64,000 nt of DNA from Bacteroidales bacterium (GTDB lineage: Bacteria; Bacteroidota; Bacteroidia; Bacteroidales; FEN-979). The stretch is from the NCBI GenBank assembly GCA_023229525.1, contig JALNZC010000001.1, positions 124,001-188,000 of the forward strand, read 5' to 3'. Both the position numbers and the translations under genes were made by a program. Each line of letters begins with the position of its first letter. The first letter of the stretch is position 1. This document shows positions 44,458-52,737 of the stretch, piece by piece. A model generated the notes under the pieces. The model saw only the letters and a list, made by a program, of their open reading frames with translations. It was not told the DNA's origin and made no database searches.

Positions 44458-45114
44458 TTATTTTTTGCTCAAGCCGGTTCCGGATGGTTTTATGTCGAAT
44501 GCATCAAGATTAATATGTGTTTTAATACGGGACGATAAAAGGTCGATAGCAACTTTATTTTGCCCACCTTGTGGTACGATGATATCGGCATAGCGCTTGG
44601 TGGGTTCAATAAATTGCAGGTGCATTGGTTTGACAAAAGTTCCGTAGTGTTCAAGAACCTGCTGGAATGAACGTCCGCGTTCTTCAATATCCCGCCAGAT
44701 AATCCGCATTAACCGGTCATCACCATCGGCGTCGACAAAAACCTTGATATCCATTTTATTCCGAAGACGTGGATTGGTCAAGATGAGAATTCCTTCCACT
44801 ATGATTACTTTTGAGGGCCTGACCGGGATGGTTTCTTTTGACCTGGCACAGGTAACGTAAGAATAAATTGGCATTTCAATAGGAACTCCTGTTTTCAGGA
44901 TTTCCAATTGCCGGATGAGAAGACTCCATTCTATAGAAGTGGGGTGGTCAAAATTGATCCTTGCCCGTTCTTCAAAAGATTTATGTCCGTTGTCTTTATA
45001 ATAAGCATCCTGTGGTATAACAGTAACTGTTTCCTTTGGCAAGTGTTTTATAACCTGTTTTACGACAGTTGATTTTCCCGAGCCAGATCCTCCGGCAATT
45101 CCAATGATCAGCAT
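44458..45114 (-). CDS. udk: Uridine kinase
   Basis: A 218-residue P-loop kinase for pyrimidine salvage (uridine or cytidine to the monophosphate). P-loop GIAGGSGSGKSTVVKQV (~5-21), then DAYYKD, NFDHPTSIEW and a catalytic RDIEERGRSF motif. Length is normal. A likely -7 element lies at 45236-45243. Confidence 0.95.
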   Translation of the reverse strand: MLIIGIAGGSGSGKSTVVKQVIKHLPKETVTVIPQDAYYKDNGHKSFEERARINFDHPTSIEWSLLIRQLEILKTGVPIEMPIYSYVTCARSKETIPVRPSKVIIVEGILILTNPRLRNKMDIKVFVDADGDDRLMRIIWRDIEERGRSFQQVLEHYGTFVKPMHLQFIEPTKRYADIIVPQGGQNKVAIDLLSSRIKTHINLDAFDIKPSGTGLSKK

Positions 45115-45235
45115 TTTCCTATAGTAAAAATCAGATATAAACCTGATAATAATGGCACTTCCAGCAAGAGTAACAATACTTTTGTAAAATTAACGCTGCA
45201 TTATGTAACCACCAAAAGGGCACACGTTCCACGCG

Positions 45236-45243
45236 CAAAGATA
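45236..45243 (-). promoter_or_regulatory. Putative -7 element of udk
   Basis: TATCTTTG on the minus strand fits the -7 consensus exactly, 121 nt upstream of udk and just beyond the mce stop; it implies a leader of ~115 nt. No -33 match was found. Confidence 0.45.
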
Positions 45244-45267
45244 AGGATAGATTACCAATTTCCAGAG

Positions 45268-45669
45268 TTATTTACTACAAAGCTCAACAAGGACACCATG
45301 CGTGGATTTTGGGTGCAAAAAACCTATATTCATTCCATCAGCTCCCTTGCGGGAAGTCGTATCAATTAAAATTATTCCTTCCTGTCCTGCTTCGTATAAT
45401 GCATCTGTTGTATTTTCAACTGCCAGGGCGAGATGATGGATTCCCTCTCCCTTTTTCTCCAGGTATTTCCCTATCGGACCTTCCGGGTCAGTGGATTCCA
45501 GTAATTCAATTTTCGTTTGGCCAATCAAAAAAAATGCAGTCTTAACGCGTTGATCTTTAACCTCTTCAATTTTATAACAACGGGTGCCAAGCAGGGATTC
45601 GTAATGGGGAATACTTTCTTTTAAACTTTTAACTGCAATCCCAATATGGTCAATGTATGTTGGCTTCAT
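45268..45669 (-). CDS. mce: Methylmalonyl-CoA epimerase
   Basis: A 133-residue VOC-fold enzyme that interconverts (R)- and (S)-methylmalonyl-CoA in the succinate-propionate pathway. Metal ligands are expected at DHIGIAV (His9), the central IELLEST, GIHHLALAV and the end GVLVELC. Length and order are typical. Mutase subunits are not in this window. Confidence 0.95.
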   Translation of the reverse strand: MKPTYIDHIGIAVKSLKESIPHYESLLGTRCYKIEEVKDQRVKTAFFLIGQTKIELLESTDPEGPIGKYLEKKGEGIHHLALAVENTTDALYEAGQEGIILIDTTSRKGADGMNIGFLHPKSTHGVLVELCSK

Positions 45670-45696
45670 GAAATTATTGTTAATTAATTAACAAAA

Positions 45697-45726
45697 CAAA
45701 GTTACGTATTTTTCCAATATCTCAAA
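45697..45726 (-). promoter_or_regulatory. Bacteroidota-type promoter of mce
   Basis: Minus-strand TTTG (45726-45723) and TAACTTTG (45704-45697) are 18 bp apart, and the ATG follows 27 nt after the -7 element. A good match to the -33/-7 pair. Confidence 0.65.
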
Positions 45727-45841
45727 TATCAATTTCTCGGAACTTAAGCGGTTGTAATACGCAAATGGTTAGTCGTGCAGTGTGTTTTTTTTCTTGGTTT
45801 TCCGGAAAAGTTGTATTTTACACCAGGCAATTCTGATTCCC

Positions 45842-46318
45842 ATGAAAAATCTTGAGATTGAACGGAAGTTTCTGGTAGACAAAGAAAAGTGGTCGCTGAC
45901 GGTTAAACCTCAGGGCGTTTTATACATTCAGGGTTATTTAAGTATAGACGATGATAAGGTTGTCAGAGTTAGAATGACCGGTAAAAACGGGTTTATTACA
46001 ATAAAGGGAAATTCCAAAACCATTACCCACCCCGAATACGAATATGCGATTCCAGTGGAAGATGCACATGAACTGCTTGAGTTATATACAAGGGAGCGGA
46101 TTGAAAAAACCAGGTACCGGATTCCCGTAGGAAATTATATTTTTGAAGTAGATAAATTTGTGGGACTGAATGAAGGGCTGCTTTTAGCGGAAATAGAACT
46201 TAACAGACCTGAGGATGTTTTTGAAAAACCTGAATGGCTCGGGAAAGAGGTTACCGGAGATGAGCGATACTATAATGCTTATCTTTCTAAAAAGCCATAT
46301 ATGAGCTGGGAAAATTAA
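45842..46318 (+). CDS. CYTH domain protein
   Basis: A 158-residue protein of the CYTH (triphosphate tunnel metalloenzyme) family. ATG at 45842 gives the signature start MKNLEIERKFLV (ExExK at 5-9); the longer upstream frame lacks family similarity. Other tunnel residues are in VRVRMTGKNGFITIKG, TRYRIPVGNYIFEVDKFVGLNEGLLLAEIEL. Most bacterial members cleave inorganic triphosphate; the substrate here is not certain. A hairpin follows. Confidence 0.93.
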   Translation: MKNLEIERKFLVDKEKWSLTVKPQGVLYIQGYLSIDDDKVVRVRMTGKNGFITIKGNSKTITHPEYEYAIPVEDAHELLELYTRERIEKTRYRIPVGNYIFEVDKFVGLNEGLLLAEIELNRPEDVFEKPEWLGKEVTGDERYYNAYLSKKPYMSWEN

Positions 46319-46334
46319 AGCTTTCCCCATACAA

Positions 46335-46380
46335 CAAAGCCCCCTGACATCTATGATAAAAGGGGGCTTTGAAAGTTTTT
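46335..46380. terminator. Intrinsic terminator between CYTH gene and tRNA-Ala
   Basis: CAAAGCCCCCT and AGGGGGCTTTG form a perfect 11-bp stem with a 15-nt loop; a T5 tract lies 4 nt beyond on the plus strand. It can serve the CYTH gene and, less clearly, tRNA-Ala on the minus strand. Confidence 0.75.
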
Positions 46381-46381
46381 G

Positions 46382-46455
46382 TGGAGAATAGGGGAGTCGA
46401 ACCCCTGGCCTTTAGACTGCCAGTCTAACGCTCTAGCCAACTGAGCTAATCCCCC
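46382..46455 (-). tRNA. tRNA-Ala (anticodon GGC)
   Basis: A 74-nt cloverleaf on the minus strand: acceptor GGGGGAT/ATTCTCC with A73, D-arm TAGCTCAGTTGGCTAGAGC, anticodon stem TTAGA/TCTAA with loop CTGGCAG (anticodon GGC), T-arm AGGGGTTCGACTCCCCT. The G3-U70 wobble pair, the alanine identity element, is present. CCA not encoded. Confidence 0.95.
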
Positions 46456-46487
46456 GCTGTGGGTACAAAATTAACAACTTTTTTGAA

Positions 46488-47093
46488 ATGAAACGTCTTT
46501 TTGCAGCGATAAAAATTCATCCGGATTCCGGATTCCTGAAAAATTACCAGGAAATGAAAACAGCATTATGCCATGAACAGATTAAATGGGTTGAAGAACG
46601 AAATATTCATATAACGCTTCACTTTTTCGGAGAAACAGAGGATACGAAGGCCGTTTTGATCAATTCAGTTTTGAGAAAACTTGCTGAAAAAACGAATCCT
46701 TTCTCAATCCGGCTTTCAGGTTTTGGACTCTTTGGTAGTTCTTATTCTCCCCGGGTTATCTGGGCAGGAATTGAACCCGGACAGACTTTGCAAGCGATTA
46801 TGAAAGAACTGAAAATAGATTTGGGTTCAGCCGGTTTCGATTTCGATCGTCAAAACCTTGTACCTCATCTGACACTGGGGCGGATCAAAGCACTCCGGGA
46901 CAAAAAATATTTTCAACGAATATTTGCACAATTCAAAGATACCCCCTCTATTTATGAACAAATAAATGAAATTATCCTTTTTGAAAGCAAGTTACAAAAC
47001 TCCGGTCCTGTCTATTCCGTTCAGCAGTCTTTTATTCTAGGAAAAAAGAACTCCCCCGGAAGCTTTCCGGCTGATCCGGGAGAGTTACAATGA
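46488..47093 (+). CDS. thpR: RNA 2',3'-cyclic phosphodiesterase (2H family)
   Basis: A 201-residue 2H-phosphoesterase that opens 2',3'-cyclic phosphates on RNA. The two catalytic HxTx motifs are HITLHFFGET (~44) and HLTLGRIK (~125). The start MKRLFAAIKI is typical. The 3' coding end contains two mutually exclusive hairpins. Convergent with the DUF6249 gene. Confidence 0.9.
   Translation: MKRLFAAIKIHPDSGFLKNYQEMKTALCHEQIKWVEERNIHITLHFFGETEDTKAVLINSVLRKLAEKTNPFSIRLSGFGLFGSSYSPRVIWAGIEPGQTLQAIMKELKIDLGSAGFDFDRQNLVPHLTLGRIKALRDKKYFQRIFAQFKDTPSIYEQINEIILFESKLQNSGPVYSVQQSFILGKKNSPGSFPADPGELQ
47049..47086. repeat. Nested, mutually exclusive inverted repeats at the end of thpR
   Basis: Inner palindrome CCGGAA-GCT-TTCCGG (47056-47070) overlaps a larger 12-bp stem (47049-47060 with 47075-47086, one mismatch). 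The larger stem resembles a terminator stem but lacks a T-tract. It is within coding sequence. Confidence 0.7.
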
Positions 47094-47111
47094 GCAGGTT
47101 GTGTATAATTT

Positions 47112-47447
47112 TTATTTCTTGAGTGGGGGTCCTTCATACTTTTTAGCCAATAAGTGGTAAATAATGAGGCCAAAACCACCAAACAGGCAGATCATGGAGA
47201 AGAAAGCCGGTTCTTCGTCCAATGTTGTGTATACCGCCAATACCTTACCAAGCAGGATGCCAATACCTATTCCTACCAGAAGCAGCCCCCATTTTAATGA
47301 AGAGGGTTCATTTTTGTTTGATTCGAAGATGCTGGCATCGGCGCTTTGTTGTATCAGCGCCAGGCGTTCCTTTTTCCGTACAAACAGGTATACGATTCCG
47401 TAGACCATGGCAAAGAACGCAATCGGAATTAAAAATTCATTATTCAT
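47112..47447 (-). CDS. DUF6249-type small membrane protein
   Basis: A 111-residue inner-membrane protein with three helices (~7-24, ~53-72, ~82-101) and a charged cytoplasmic loop between the first two. The pattern (start MNNEFLIPIAFFAMVYGIVYL, then GLLLVGIGIGILLG) fits the DUF6249 family of unknown function. Often near ECF sigma factors; here the next gene, divergent, is one. Confidence 0.75.
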   Translation of the reverse strand: MNNEFLIPIAFFAMVYGIVYLFVRKKERLALIQQSADASIFESNKNEPSSLKWGLLLVGIGIGILLGKVLAVYTTLDEEPAFFSMICLFGGFGLIIYHLLAKKYEGPPLKK

Positions 47448-47588
47448 TTCCGTAAAATTTTGGTTTGTTTTTCCGTTAACGATTATTTTGACGCAGCGGT
47501 AGCGTATAGGTTACAGATCTACGGATGTCATTCAGATTCTTTTCAATACGATTGCAAAATCAAATATCAAACTTTTCTGATTTTACTG

Positions 47589-47596
47589 TAACTTTG
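47589..47596 (+). promoter_or_regulatory. Putative -7 element of the sigma-factor operon
   Basis: TAACTTTG fits TAnnTTTG, 47 nt upstream of the sigma gene ATG. No -33 match. Confidence 0.5.
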
Positions 47597-47643
47597 TGTA
47601 GGCGGTTGTAACTTCAATTAAAACTGGCCGTCTAATTTTTCGG

Positions 47644-48210
47644 ATGAAATACCAGGACGACAATTTTTATATCGATCGTGTGTTGGCCGGGGATGTTTCG
47701 GCATATGCAGGGCTGGTTTCCAAACACAAAAATCTTGTTTTTTCTATTGCACTTAAGATATTAAATAGTCGGGAGGATGCAGAGGAGGTGGCACAGGATA
47801 GTTTTTTAAAAGCATATCAATCGTTGAAAACATTTGAAAAGAAATCAAAATTTTCTACATGGCTCTACCGAATTGTATATAATGCTGCTATATCCAAAAC
47901 CCGAAAAAAGAAACTTGAATTTATTCCTATGGATAATTATTTAATCCATAATTATTCTGAAGACGGTTTTTTCCCTGGCGCTGACGAGATAGAACCCGAA
48001 GAACAAAAAATTATGATTGAGCGGGCAATGAGAAGTCTTTCGGATGATGAAAATCTTTTAATCACTTTATTTTATCATGGTGAAAATTCAATTGAGGAGA
48101 TAAGTAACATTACCGGTCTTTCGATGTCTAATGTCAAAGTAAGATTACATCGGATCCGGAAAAAATTGTATGGTGAACTTTCCATCATGATGACGCAACG
48201 GTTAAATTAG
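47644..48210 (+). CDS. ECF-type RNA polymerase sigma factor
   Basis: A 188-residue sigma-70 family factor with region 2 (~22-90, FSIALKILNSREDAEEVAQDSFLKAYQSL and FSTWLYRIVYNAA) and region 4 (~128-182, ISNITGLSMSNVKVRLHRIRKKL). A 25-nt gap separates it from a small two-helix membrane protein, the position where anti-sigma factors are usually encoded. Targets unknown. Confidence 0.93.
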   Translation: MKYQDDNFYIDRVLAGDVSAYAGLVSKHKNLVFSIALKILNSREDAEEVAQDSFLKAYQSLKTFEKKSKFSTWLYRIVYNAAISKTRKKKLEFIPMDNYLIHNYSEDGFFPGADEIEPEEQKIMIERAMRSLSDDENLLITLFYHGENSIEEISNITGLSMSNVKVRLHRIRKKLYGELSIMMTQRLN

Positions 48211-48234
48211 TGAAATACTAATATTTAATGGACC

Positions 48235-48666
48235 ATGGAAAAGGATGATTTATTGAATGACGAATTTATCGGGAAACTGATCCAAAACAGCCCCCTCGAA
48301 CAACCATCCGATGATTTTGTTGATCGTGTAATGGAAAAAATCAGGTTAGCTCCAGAAAATGCTCCGGTAGAAAAACCATATTTTCTTATGGCCAGGTCCG
48401 TGATTCCATATTTGGTTGTAACCCTTATTGTTGCTTTTATTTTCTTTACTTCAGATTTGCCTATTCTTAGTTGGTTGCCAGGTAAAGAATATTGGACCAC
48501 TTATTTAATTCCATACTTTGAAACATTATTTACCAGCCTTAAAAACTTCTTCATTTCTAAATATATCTCTTTGGGGGTTCTGATCGGGGTTTCTGTTGTC
48601 TTTCTATTTTTCATCGATCGCATATTGAGTCGCAAGGGCTCTTTTCACCACCATACCTTGGTGTAA
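48235..48666 (+). CDS. Small membrane protein, possible non-canonical anti-sigma factor
   Basis: A 143-residue protein with an acidic ~50-residue N-terminus, two helices (~57-76 and ~112-131) and a short basic tail ending HHHTLV. Its place directly after the sigma gene, and its cytoplasmic N-terminal helix (PSDDFVDRVMEKIRL), suggest a sigma-binding role, but the zinc-binding HxxxCxxC motif of common anti-sigma factors is absent. I cannot assign the family. It is two-nucleotide tight to the next gene (stop at 48666, ATG at 48667). Confidence 0.6.
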   Translation: MEKDDLLNDEFIGKLIQNSPLEQPSDDFVDRVMEKIRLAPENAPVEKPYFLMARSVIPYLVVTLIVAFIFFTSDLPILSWLPGKEYWTTYLIPYFETLFTSLKNFFISKYISLGVLIGVSVVFLFFIDRILSRKGSFHHHTLV

Positions 48667-49518
48667 ATGCTTCCTACTGAAATAGAAAAAGCCTTATCCT
48701 TTCAGATTTATGCTGTACGGCCGCTCAGTGGAGGCTCTATAAACCGGGTGTATTTTTTATCAACCGACCAGGGATCATTTTGTCTGAAATTCAATCTTGC
48801 CAAGGCATTTCCGGGCATGTTTGAAACAGAAGCAAAGGGGCTTTCTTTGCTTGAGCATACTGGAAAAATACGAGTACCGGCGGTAGTCGGGGCGGTGACA
48901 TTGACGCAATACAGTTATTTATTACTGGAATATATCGAAGCTTCCCGCAGGATTCCGGATTTTATGGCTGATTTTGGTCGTTCGCTTGCTATGTTACACA
49001 AGAATTCCAATAGTCGTTTCGGCCTTGATCACGCCAATTACATTGGGTCTTTACCCCAACAAAACAAATGGCATGATGACTGGAACTCTTTTTTTGTGGA
49101 AGAACGGTTGGAATATCAGATTATGTTAGCGCGGAATTCCGGCGTACTGTCTGAAAATACAAGAAAACAATTTGACCTGCTTTTTCCCCGTTTAAAAGAT
49201 CTCTTTCCAAAAGAAAATCCCGCATTAATACACGGGGATCTGTGGAGTGGGAATTTCATCACCTCGGAAACAGGTAGGCCTTGTTTGATTGATCCGGCAG
49301 TATATTATGGACATCGGGAAATTGACCTTGCCATGTCTACCCTTTTCGGAGGCTTCAGTTCCGATTTTTATACGTCATATGATGAAGTTTTTCCTTTGGA
49401 AAAAGGGTGGCGGGCCCGATTGGATTTATATAACCTTTATCCCTTATTGGTACATCTGAACCTTTTCGGATCGGGATATCTGGGATCGATCCTTTCGATA
49501 TTAAAAAAATTTTCCTAA
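48667..49518 (+). CDS. Fructosamine kinase family protein
   Basis: A 283-residue kinase-fold protein of the fructosamine/ribulosamine-3-kinase family, which repairs glycated protein amines. Kinase-type motifs are GSINRVYFLSTDQGSFCLKF (N-lobe), LHKNSNSRFGLDHANYIG, the catalytic HGDLWSGNF and LIDPAVYYGHREIDLAMST. Length is normal. It abuts the membrane protein gene and is convergent with lutB (4-nt overlap). Confidence 0.9.
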   Translation: MLPTEIEKALSFQIYAVRPLSGGSINRVYFLSTDQGSFCLKFNLAKAFPGMFETEAKGLSLLEHTGKIRVPAVVGAVTLTQYSYLLLEYIEASRRIPDFMADFGRSLAMLHKNSNSRFGLDHANYIGSLPQQNKWHDDWNSFFVEERLEYQIMLARNSGVLSENTRKQFDLLFPRLKDLFPKENPALIHGDLWSGNFITSETGRPCLIDPAVYYGHREIDLAMSTLFGGFSSDFYTSYDEVFPLEKGWRARLDLYNLYPLLVHLNLFGSGYLGSILSILKKFS

Positions 49519-50891
49519 GGATTTCTTTCTTTCCATTGCTGTTTAAAGCTTTTCTGGGCGAACCTGGGTAAGGTTCTTCTGGGACCCCACATTTTTTTCC
49601 CGAACCGGTGTATCAGCTTATTTTTAAGACCGGCTTTAGGTCGGTCGATCATCCAGCGATGAAGCATCATTATTTTCCATGCGGTAACAACGGTTCGCCA
49701 TGGGTAAGAGGTGTATTTTTTTAAGACTGCTTCATGTCTGTTGTGTAAAAGAAGCTCATGAAGCGGAATTTTTACAGGACATACTTCGGTACATTTTCCA
49801 CACAAAGAAGAGGCAAAACTAAGATGATTGAATTCCTTTAGTCCAAGGAAATGTGGGGAAATCACCGACCCTACCGGACCAGAATAAGTGGTTTTATAAG
49901 TATATCCTCCAATGCTCCGGTAAACAGGACAACCATTCAGACAGGCGCCACAGCGAATGCATGAAAGTGCGCGTCGTTGTTCTTTGAATTTAAGCAATTC
50001 GGTACGCCGATTGTCAAGTAAAATCACATACATTTCTTCAGGACCATCAGGTTCAAACTCGTTCCGCGGGCCAAAGACGATATTATTGTAAACGGTTATA
50101 CTCTGACCTGTTCCATGTTGGGCAAGCAAGGGAAGAAAGAGATCCAGATCTTCAAGTGAAGGAATAAGTTTTTCAATTCCAACTATGGCAATATGAATTT
50201 TAGGAAAAGCCATGCAGAGCAAGCCATTTCCTTCGTTTTCAGTAAGTGCGACAGCGCCAACATCAGCAATCAGGAAGTTACCTCCGGTAATACAAACATC
50301 AGCACGAATGAATTCACCACGAAGTTTTTCCCTGACAAATTGGGTTATTTGTTCTGGCTTGCTGTCGGCCGGCATATTGAATTTTTCATGGAAAAGCTTA
50401 GCCACATCTTCTTTGGATTTGTGCATAGCCGGTGTCAGTATATGGTACGGTTTTTCCCCTGCCAGCTGCACGATAAATTCACCGAGGTCTGTTTCAAATA
50501 CTTCCCGTTTGTTCTTTTCAAAAAGTTCATTGAGTTCGAGCTCTTCGGAGACCATTGTTTTTTGTTTGACAATAACTTGTGCTCTCGCTTTTTTCAAAAT
50601 ATGCATGATTTCGCGCTGGGCATCCTTTTCATTCGGAGCCCATAGAACTTTACCGCCACGCTTGCTGAAATTATTCTCAAATTCCACCAGATATTTATCC
50701 AGGTTGTTTATGACTTTATGCTTTAAATTAGCCGCACGCCGTTTTGCCAGTTCCATATTCTGATACTGGTCTTTACCGCGGTTAACCTGTTCATCATACC
50801 GGCCAATATTATAGTTTAATCTTTTCCGGTGTTCCGGATCAAACGATATTTTTTCAGCATCTTCCAGAAATCTCTGGTATATATAGTTCAT
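49515..50891 (-). CDS. lutB: Lactate-utilization iron-sulfur protein LutB-like
   Basis: A 458-residue protein of the LutB/LldF family. The N-terminal LUD domain (~60-300) is followed by two [4Fe-4S] motifs (CIRCGACLNGCPVYR at ~310-324 and CGKCTEVCPVK ~40 residues later) and a basic tail. In the L-lactate oxidation complex LutABC, LutB carries electrons from lactate to the chain. lutA and lutC are not adjacent in this window, so the assignment is by sequence only. Confidence 0.88.
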   Translation of the reverse strand: MNYIYQRFLEDAEKISFDPEHRKRLNYNIGRYDEQVNRGKDQYQNMELAKRRAANLKHKVINNLDKYLVEFENNFSKRGGKVLWAPNEKDAQREIMHILKKARAQVIVKQKTMVSEELELNELFEKNKREVFETDLGEFIVQLAGEKPYHILTPAMHKSKEDVAKLFHEKFNMPADSKPEQITQFVREKLRGEFIRADVCITGGNFLIADVGAVALTENEGNGLLCMAFPKIHIAIVGIEKLIPSLEDLDLFLPLLAQHGTGQSITVYNNIVFGPRNEFEPDGPEEMYVILLDNRRTELLKFKEQRRALSCIRCGACLNGCPVYRSIGGYTYKTTYSGPVGSVISPHFLGLKEFNHLSFASSLCGKCTEVCPVKIPLHELLLHNRHEAVLKKYTSYPWRTVVTAWKIMMLHRWMIDRPKAGLKNKLIHRFGKKMWGPRRTLPRFAQKSFKQQWKERNP

Positions 50892-50901
50892 TTTTTACCA
50901 G

Positions 50902-51351
50902 TTAAAGTAAGTGAGAAATTTTTTCAATCCTTTTCTGATGGCGACCGCCTTCGAATTCTGTTTTTAAAAAAATTTCTGAGAAACAGACAGCCTGTTCCTG
51001 ACTAATAAACCGGGCAGGAAGAACCAGGATATTGGCATCATTATGCGTGCGGGCAAGCTTTGCTATTTCTTCACTCCAACAAATTGCGGCCCTGATTGTT
51101 CTATATTTATTAGCCACTATGGCCATGCCGTTACCACTTCCGCAAATAAGAATGCCAAATTTGAATTTATCTGCATGAACGGCCTCAGAAAGTGGATGGG
51201 CAATATCGGGATAGTCTGCACTTTCCTCAGAAAATGTTCCGTAGTCTTCAAATTTAAAATTCGAAAGCTCAAGGACTTGTTTTATATATTCTTTCATTCG
51301 AAATCCGGCATGATCTCCGCCAATAGCAATTTTCCAGATTTTTTCGTCCAT
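50902..51351 (-). CDS. rpiB: Ribose-5-phosphate isomerase B
   Basis: A 149-residue enzyme converting ribose 5-phosphate and ribulose 5-phosphate. The phosphate-binding start IAIGGDHAGFRMKEY, the catalytic loop LICGSGNGMAI and RTHNDANILVLPARF are the RpiB/LacAB hallmarks. The catalytic cysteine (ICGSGNG) is present. Ten nucleotides from lutB. Confidence 0.95.
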   Translation of the reverse strand: MDEKIWKIAIGGDHAGFRMKEYIKQVLELSNFKFEDYGTFSEESADYPDIAHPLSEAVHADKFKFGILICGSGNGMAIVANKYRTIRAAICWSEEIAKLARTHNDANILVLPARFISQEQAVCFSEIFLKTEFEGGRHQKRIEKISHLL

Positions 51352-51782
51352 TGTTAATATTTTTCAAGACAAATGTAAACATAAAGAAATATCCTGCTCT
51401 GAATCAATTTTTTAAATTTTTAACCTTGATTTGTTCACAAGTGAGTAATTTTGTTCCTAAATATTTATAAAATCCGGTTAATTATATAAGAAGGTCGTTA
51501 AATGAATGAAGATTGATGAGAAACGTTTTCTTTTTAATTTCTTTCAACAAAAAAGAAAGGCTAAACATCCATGATTTTTTCAACAACGAACATTATTAAC
51601 ATTTTTAATAAATTAGGTTAAAAAATTTATATATAAACAATTAAAAAAAAATTGATGTTCATAATTTGTTTATGAATTAATCATTTTATCAAAACAAAAC
51701 TTTTTTTAAAAAACAAATCAACACTATTCACTGCTATTATAATAAACATAAATAAAATAGACTTATTTAATATTACTGAAGA
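51352..51782. other. AT-rich intergenic region between rpiB and nadA
   Basis: A 431-bp divergent spacer, very AT-rich towards nadA. It holds a minus-strand -7 match (TACATTTG, 51377-51370) 19 nt upstream of rpiB and an inverted repeat (51658-51676) upstream of nadA. No ORF, RNA gene or known riboswitch was recognised. Confidence 0.6.
51658..51676. promoter_or_regulatory. Inverted repeat upstream of nadA, candidate operator
   Basis: TTCATAA and TTATGAA face each other across TTTGT, centred ~115 bp upstream of the nadA ATG. A repressor of NAD synthesis would be the simplest ligand, but no motif was identified; the AT-rich context makes chance more likely. Confidence 0.3.
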
Positions 51783-52721
51783 ATGAAAAGAAAGCTGACG
51801 GGCAACCTCGTAGATTCCATTCTTAAATTAAAACGAGAAAAAAAAGCAGTTATTTTAGCGCATTATTATCAGATTCCTGAAATTCAGGAAATTGCTGATT
51901 TTGTTGGTGATAGTTTGGGACTATCGCAAAATGCACGAACAACAAATGCAGATATGATTGTGTTCTGCGGTGTTCATTTTATGGCTGAAACTGCTAAAAT
52001 ACTAAATCCCACTAAAAAAGTGATTCTTCCTGATTTATATGCGGGCTGTTCACTTGCTGATTCATGTCCACCTGACCTTTTCAGAGAATTTTTGAGAAAA
52101 TATCCGGAGCATGTGATCATTTCATATATCAATTGTTCGGCCCAGATTAAGGCCATGTCTGATATTATTTGTACATCGAGCAATGCTGTTAAAATAGTGG
52201 AATCCTTACCCAGGGAACAAAAAATAGTATTTGCCCCGGATAAGAATTTGGGAGGATACATTAATTCGATAACAGACAGAAACATGGTTTTATGGAATGG
52301 AACATGTGAAGTTCATGATATTATAAAAATTGAACAGGTCATAAAATTAAAGGAGATGAATCCCGATGCCCAATTAATTGCTCATCCTGAATGTCAGGCA
52401 GTCATTCTTGAATTGGCAGATTATGTTGGTTCTACTACCGGATTACTTCAGTATACAATAAAAAGCAATTTTAAAAAATTCATAGTAGCGACTGAAACAG
52501 GAATTCTTTACCAGATGAAAAAGGCGTCACCTGAAAAGGAATTTTTAATTGTTCCTACTGATCAAACTTGTTCTTGCAACGATTGCCCTTATATGAAATT
52601 AAATACGATGGAAAAATTATTTTTATGTCTTAAAAATGAATCTCCGGAAATAAAATTATCAACAAACCTGATAGAAAGGGCAAAGAAACCTATCTTGCGA
52701 ATGTTGGAGTTGTCGAAGTAG
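51783..52721 (+). CDS. nadA: Quinolinate synthase
   Basis: A 312-residue [4Fe-4S] enzyme making quinolinate from iminoaspartate and dihydroxyacetone phosphate, in NAD synthesis. The conserved AHYYQIPEIQEIADFVGDS is at ~25-43. Cluster ligands are expected in the CGVHFMAETAKI, AHPECQA and CSCNDCPYMKLN regions. Length fits the short form. nadB and nadC are not in this window. It starts a rightward unit with the MORN protein. Confidence 0.96.
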   Translation: MKRKLTGNLVDSILKLKREKKAVILAHYYQIPEIQEIADFVGDSLGLSQNARTTNADMIVFCGVHFMAETAKILNPTKKVILPDLYAGCSLADSCPPDLFREFLRKYPEHVIISYINCSAQIKAMSDIICTSSNAVKIVESLPREQKIVFAPDKNLGGYINSITDRNMVLWNGTCEVHDIIKIEQVIKLKEMNPDAQLIAHPECQAVILELADYVGSTTGLLQYTIKSNFKKFIVATETGILYQMKKASPEKEFLIVPTDQTCSCNDCPYMKLNTMEKLFLCLKNESPEIKLSTNLIERAKKPILRMLELSK

Positions 52722-52737
52722 AAGATAACAATATTCA

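Noticed and set aside
45225..45237. ACGTTCCACGCG sequence near udk, similar to parS
   Set aside because: The palindromic CACGTG core is absent and the right arm does not match.
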